A stretch of 64,000 nt of DNA, from assembly GCA_039000515.1 (NCBI GenBank), contig JBCFYV010000012.1, positions 16,324,479 to 16,388,478 of the forward strand, written 5' to 3'. The notes under the pieces are model-generated. The model was not told the DNA's origin. It searched no databases and was given only the letters and a program-made list of their open reading frames with translations. The stretch is from Timema cristinae. Taxonomy: Eukaryota > Arthropoda > Insecta > Phasmatodea > Timematidae. Shown here piece by piece: positions 59,729 to 64,000 of this stretch (its first letter is position 1; each line of letters opens with the position of its first letter). A program made the position numbers and the translations under genes.

Positions 59729-61550
59729 TGAATTGTATCCATTCTGAATGGTATCCATTCAGACTGTTGTGCGACATCTAGTGACCGTTCGAGACCAAGG
59801 GCACTCCTCGGAAGGGAGGCGGAGCGATCTAGTGACAAGCACACACACTACGCCACCCTTACCCCCTTTCCCCTCAAGCCCCCAACCAGGCGTGGCCCGC
59901 TAGACGGGTCACGATCCCCCCGAGAAACCCAGAGCACCAGTCCGCTAGTTCTAAAGAATCTAAACGATATAAGAGATCGCGCCAGGACAAAGGGCTCGAT
60001 CAAGCCAAATACCTTAATAAAAAGAGGACAACAAAAAAACCATTCAACTGTAAAAATGTGTAAAAATAATATAGTAGCTTTATTCAGAGTAATTATAAGA
60101 GGGTTAAGATATATATATTAGCATAAGTTTAGAGAATAAGACTGAGGAGGAGGGTTGGGCCCAACCTCCTCCAGCTGAAGAATATTGCCAATGTAAGGAG
60201 ATAACGAAAAAATAGAAATAAACTTCAGCCATTTCATCCCAACCCTCTCGGCGCTTTGGGAAGCCATCTATCTATTGGTTTGGTTTAATTTTTTGCAATG
60301 AACCCCTCCTATCTTCCCTGCTATCAGAACTATTCGGGCTGCCAACTCCTCAAATTCCCACCCTCTCCTCATGACCCCCCCTCCAAAACCTTCACAGTAC
60401 CGCTGTAGCAAAGGAGGGCGACACCGCAGAGCTAGGGAAGAACATTACAACATTTTTAAAGCCCTTCTCACATCTGTCCCATTCCAATATCCATCCGCTT
60501 CATCCCCCCACGTTCCCCCGCAACTCCTCTTCACGCAACCCGCCTATCAGTTACGACCCCTCTCTCCTCCACCAGCCACATATCATCTTTCCGACTACCA
60601 CTCTCTGACTCTCTCGGACCCAAGAAGGACGCATATCAAATGCCTCTCAAATAAAAAACTGCAGCGGTGACTTCTCAACCTGGGCCTGGACGACGCACCT
60701 CCCAATTACCCGAAACAAGAAGCGAGCTTAGAAATACAAGACATTTCTCAAACAATCACTACAAATTAAAAGCCTGATTTGTATCCCTTCTCATAATACC
60801 CACAAAATCCTGAATTATATCCATTCAGACAGTTTTCAAATAAAAGATTTTAACAAAAAACCTTATTTGTATTCACTGTAATTATTTGCATTCTATACAC
60901 AAAATCCTGAATTGTATCCATTCTGAATGGTTGCCATTCAGATATTTTCTTAAACAAGTACCACAAATAAGTGTCTGATTGTATCCATTATCATAATATC
61001 CACAAACTCTTGAATTATATCCATTTAATTATAACCTATTTTAATCTTGGCTTCGATTGGGTGATAGTTTTGCGTGTGTAAAAGTTGTGTAAAATGGTGC
61101 TGTTAAAGTAGCTAATGCTGTCAATTTGTCATAAACTAACAATATCGTAGTTAAATAAAAGGTCACCAAAAATATGATACTAGAGCTATTTATATATATA
61201 TATATATTGTGTACAAAACAAGCATCTTGTACACAGGTGTATTATGTAATGTTTATAAAAATAAGTCTAATAATTTAAAATCCATGTTTAGATTTTAAAG
61301 TAATAAGATGACAAGTAAAAAAAATATATTTTTTATTGAAATAGAGATAGTGCCTCCTCCTAGTAAGCACAGAATGAGTTAAGGAAAGTCTCTGCTGCTG
61401 CCATCTATTAGACAAGTGGCACCGCAATTAAATGGATACAAATCAGAATAGATACAATTCAGGATTTTGTGGATATTATGAGAATGGATACAAATGAGAC
61501 TTTTTACTTGTGGTGCTTGTTTAAGAAAAAGTCAGAATGGATACAATTCA
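59729..61550. mobile_element. 1.8-kb element with 19-bp inverted ends splitting the LINE
   Basis: TGAATTGTATCCATTCTGA at 59,729-59,747 is repeated in exact inverse at 61,532-61,550. The same word recurs in subterminal positions (about 60,910, variants near 60,815 and 61,010, inverted near 61,432 and 61,460). A ~120-bp inverted pair lies at about 60,907-61,028 and 61,430-61,550. The GC-rich core (59,770-60,720) carries a promoter-like block (GATATAAGAG near 59,968, AATAAA near 60,017) and no clear protein. Confidence 0.65.
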
Positions 61551-62950
61551 TCCTCACTTTCTTTCGTTGTTCTTATTACTGGTTTACAGTCAGCCTTCTG
61601 TCTATCCAGTTCATGCCAATCATCTTGATTATTTCCATCAGTTGTTTAATTTCACTATTTCCAACGCCTTTTGTCAGGCTAGAAACCAATTTAGACCTCT
61701 TCCTTGACTTCCAGCACACTCTCTTAAATTATTCTCAGCATCTTAATGGGATCTCTGGTTCCTTTTACTTTTCTGAATTCAAATTTGTCTTCTTTCATGA
61801 CAATTTATATCTTATGTTTCAGTCTCCTGTTTAGTATTCTTTTCACAATCTTCCCCACATTTAAGATAAGACTTATGGTCCTGTGGTCACAACATTTCTT
61901 GGCTTTGGCTACGTCTAAAAGGTTCTTAGGCCATTCTCTTGGTTCATTGATCCCATTTATAAGTTTTATTAGAGCTATTAATCTGTTATTTCCTACTATC
62001 TCCCTTCCCCGTAAAAAATATTGTACATAATCCTGTAAAACAAAGCTTCAAATCATCTATCATGTCAATATAAAAACAAAATATTTTTTAATTTAAAAAA
62101 ATATATAGTCCTGCCATCACTGTATAGCCCCCTCCCTCTTTTTATCCTCCCTCCTATTTTCATCTCATTCCTCTTTCCTCACCCCTACCCCTCCCGACCC
62201 CTTCACCAACCTCAATTTCCCTTCAACAATTTTTTTTGCCAACGACTATATAATATTGACATTACATTTTTATGAGGAATAAATTAAAGTTTCAAAATAT
62301 AATATATCCTATGTTACTCGTTGATAATGTAGCTTTATATTGGTGAAAGAATTTTTTAAACGGTTCAGTAGTTTTGGAGTTTATCCATTACAAAATAAAA
62401 AACAAAAAATCAAATCTTTCCTCTTTATAATATTAGTATAGATTTCATTCAGAAGGTTTTTGTTATCTCATCATCCCCAGAAGATATCCTTCTTTGTATG
62501 TCCTTTATTGCTATCTCCAATTCACACTTTAAAATTCTGGTTCTTTCTTTACCTCTTTTTCTGGTTCACTCTCTAGGTTTCTAGGTCAATTTGCCTTGTC
62601 GTAAAGATTTTCTATATATCTTTCCCAAATTGTAAGAACCTCTTTATGATACGTCACCATCTGACCTTTGGAGTTTTCTATTCCTATTGTTCGCACAAGA
62701 TTGTTTTCATTCCCACACATTTCCCTTGCTTTTATGTACATGAGGTACCTTCCTTTTATTTGCCATTCGATAATTTCATCGCATGTTTTCTCTATAAAGT
62801 CTTACCTCGCTTTGTGTGTCTTTCCACTTAATTCATTGTTTAGCATTGTATATTCTTCTTTGTTGACATTTTTCCATTTTCATCTTTTTTCCATTATCTG
62901 AAGAATTTATACCGTTACCCAGAGCTTTCACACAGTCCTCTTCACGTTTC
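61551..62950 (-). mobile_element. LINE reverse transcriptase, N-terminal and central part
   Basis: Reading downward from ~62,900: TDHKEV-like linker and LTIWERYIENLYDKAN, then ELEIAIKDIQRRISSGDDEI, INEPREWPKNLLDVAKAKKC, DHRTISLILNVGKIVKRILN, and EDKFEFRKVKGTRDPIKML. These are reverse transcriptase motifs in canonical order, up to the segment just before the catalytic core. The YADD region is not seen, and the remainder continues beyond the inserted element at 59,725. Many frameshifts and stops. Confidence 0.82.
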
Positions 62951-63055
62951 CAAAATTTTCATTTAGCAGTTTCAAAAATATATTTTTAACATTATTCAAT
63001 TTCTCTTCCAATCTATTCTCTTTTATGTCACCTTAACTTTTGTTTTAAGACTATA

Positions 63056-63188
63056 TGGAATGCCAGGCTTCCGCCGTGATTCGGATCCCGCGTTAAACTA
63101 TAGGTCCTCCATTTTATCTCACAATCACCCTACCATTTTCACATGAGCGTAAGAGCGTATAACCTGAATAGGTAGTAAGACGTGGTGC

Positions 63189-63247
<59 letters not shown>

Positions 63248-63249
63248 TG
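63056..63249 (+). mobile_element. 5'-truncated family A SINE with target duplication
   Basis: Body GAATGCCAGGCTTCCGCCGT, tail AGGTAGTAAGACGTGGTGCT and (AAT)n. TAAGACTATA is duplicated at 63,046-63,055 and 63,250-63,259. Confidence 0.9.
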
Positions 63250-63259
63250 TAAGACTATA

Positions 63260-64000
63260 AAAAATATAAAATAAATATTTCAAATATATTTTTATAAAAT
63301 GAATGTTTTCTGAGCACTAAGCAAATATTAAAAAAAAATAGATATCTGGGTTTGAGAGTTGATTGTTATTCTCTTTGAAGGACGAACATGTTCCTCTTTA
63401 CTCAATGAATCTTTAAGACCGTACGTTATTTGAGGAGGTTGAGGCAAAAACATGATAGCCCTTATTTGATGACAAAATATGTTAGCAGTGATTTCTGGTT
63501 TCATAACACTTGAACTACATGTTGTATTTATAGTAAGTCAAGACCTTGAGAATAACAACTATCCATTACTATTTTACTTGTTTTTTATATCTAGATTTCA
63601 AAATTTTATAGTTGTTTAGATAGTGAAATATCCCATATAAATCAATGAGGGTTATAATGTTTTTGCTCCAACCCCTCATTTTTTTCTTTGATTAAATTTG
63701 GCGTGCTTTTTACATTATGTTTCTGCAACAATATGTATTATTTTGATTTACATATATTACGAGCTTAAAGCAAATATCTCAATTTTTTGTTAAGGGAGTG
63801 AGAAAGTATCTTAACATTTATTTCTGAAGTGGTGAGATAAATCGGGTATCTATGGCCCTACGGAATTAGTCAATTCAATATTTTAGGGCATATTTTTATC
63901 CACCCCAATTAACAAAACTCTTGTATTTTCATTGATTCCTGTCAACTTTGATTTGGTAATGTCTTCTAAATGACGTAGGTATTTGAGAAAACGTTTTTTG
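63260..64000. other. AT-rich DNA, inverted copy of LINE 3' flank
   Basis: Positions 63,425-63,510 (GAGGCAAAAACATGATAGCC, GTTAGCAGTGATTTC) are an inverted, diverged match to 59,120-59,190. No gene recognised. Confidence 0.45.

Noticed and set aside
60371..60670. 99-codon Pro/Ser-rich frame in the 1.8-kb element
   Set aside because: Its composition reflects the C-rich strand, and no domain or splice context supports it.
61469..62030. Plus-strand hydrophobic frames as membrane proteins
   Set aside because: They are antisense to the LINE reverse transcriptase, whose motifs are in canonical order on the minus strand.

Overview
The window looks like a stretch of a large, AT-rich, gene-poor animal genome, most likely arthropod. 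The grounds are four interstitial TTAGG-type repeats near 49,033, arthropod-style retroelement fragments, spliceosomal introns, abundant tRNA-derived SINEs with (TAA)n tails, and a 5S rRNA copy. No complete conventional host gene was recognised. Nearly everything interpretable is mobile or repetitive DNA.

Region 1 (1 to about 12,400) is markedly more GC-rich in its coding parts. It is a degraded Maverick/Polinton or adintovirus-like element. Its long terminal inverted repeats are built from ~73-bp tandem units: left 1-458, cut by the window edge; right 11,226 to about 12,400. Plus-strand genes at the left are a 96-residue protein (555-845), a broken low-complexity protein (927-1766) and a zinc-finger protein (1865-2239). 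Minus-strand genes are a protein-primed family B DNA polymerase broken into four reading-frame blocks (5522-9646), a packaging-type P-loop ATPase with one nonsense codon (4157-4816), an intact pX-like small basic protein (3822-4154), the stub of a further late gene (3612-3818), and a previously easy-to-miss spliced gene just inside the right repeat (10,598-11,139). No capsid or integrase gene is visible. The places where more genes would be expected hold SINE fragments and AT-rich repeats. TATA boxes lie 40-60 bp upstream of several start codons, including mirror-image ones at both ends.

Region 2 (12,400-38,000) is intergenic or intronic DNA. It carries an LTR-like promoter block, several SINE families (some with clear target duplications), a MULE transposase relic (about 26,570-27,060), two copies of a 1.1-kb repeat, and a 2.17-kb hAT element (30,013-32,178) with a perfect 8-bp target duplication.

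Region 3 (38,025-40,739) contains the only host-type coding exon of size. A clear 3' splice site leads into the end of a signal peptide and then about 30 copies of a 26-residue Tyr/Lys/Pro/Gly-rich repeat. The frame is interrupted many times, mostly by single-base losses in short homopolymers. A near-perfect 188-bp-arm palindrome follows (41,048-41,430).

Region 4 (41,500-64,000) holds a Harbinger-like element with a MADF-domain fragment, a foldback repeat with a tRNA-like centre, two minisatellites (22 bp and ~28 bp), an assembly gap (51,020-51,119), a hAT MITE, a 5S rRNA copy, and a minus-strand LINE reverse transcriptase. The LINE is split by a 1.8-kb element bounded by 19-bp inverted repeats.
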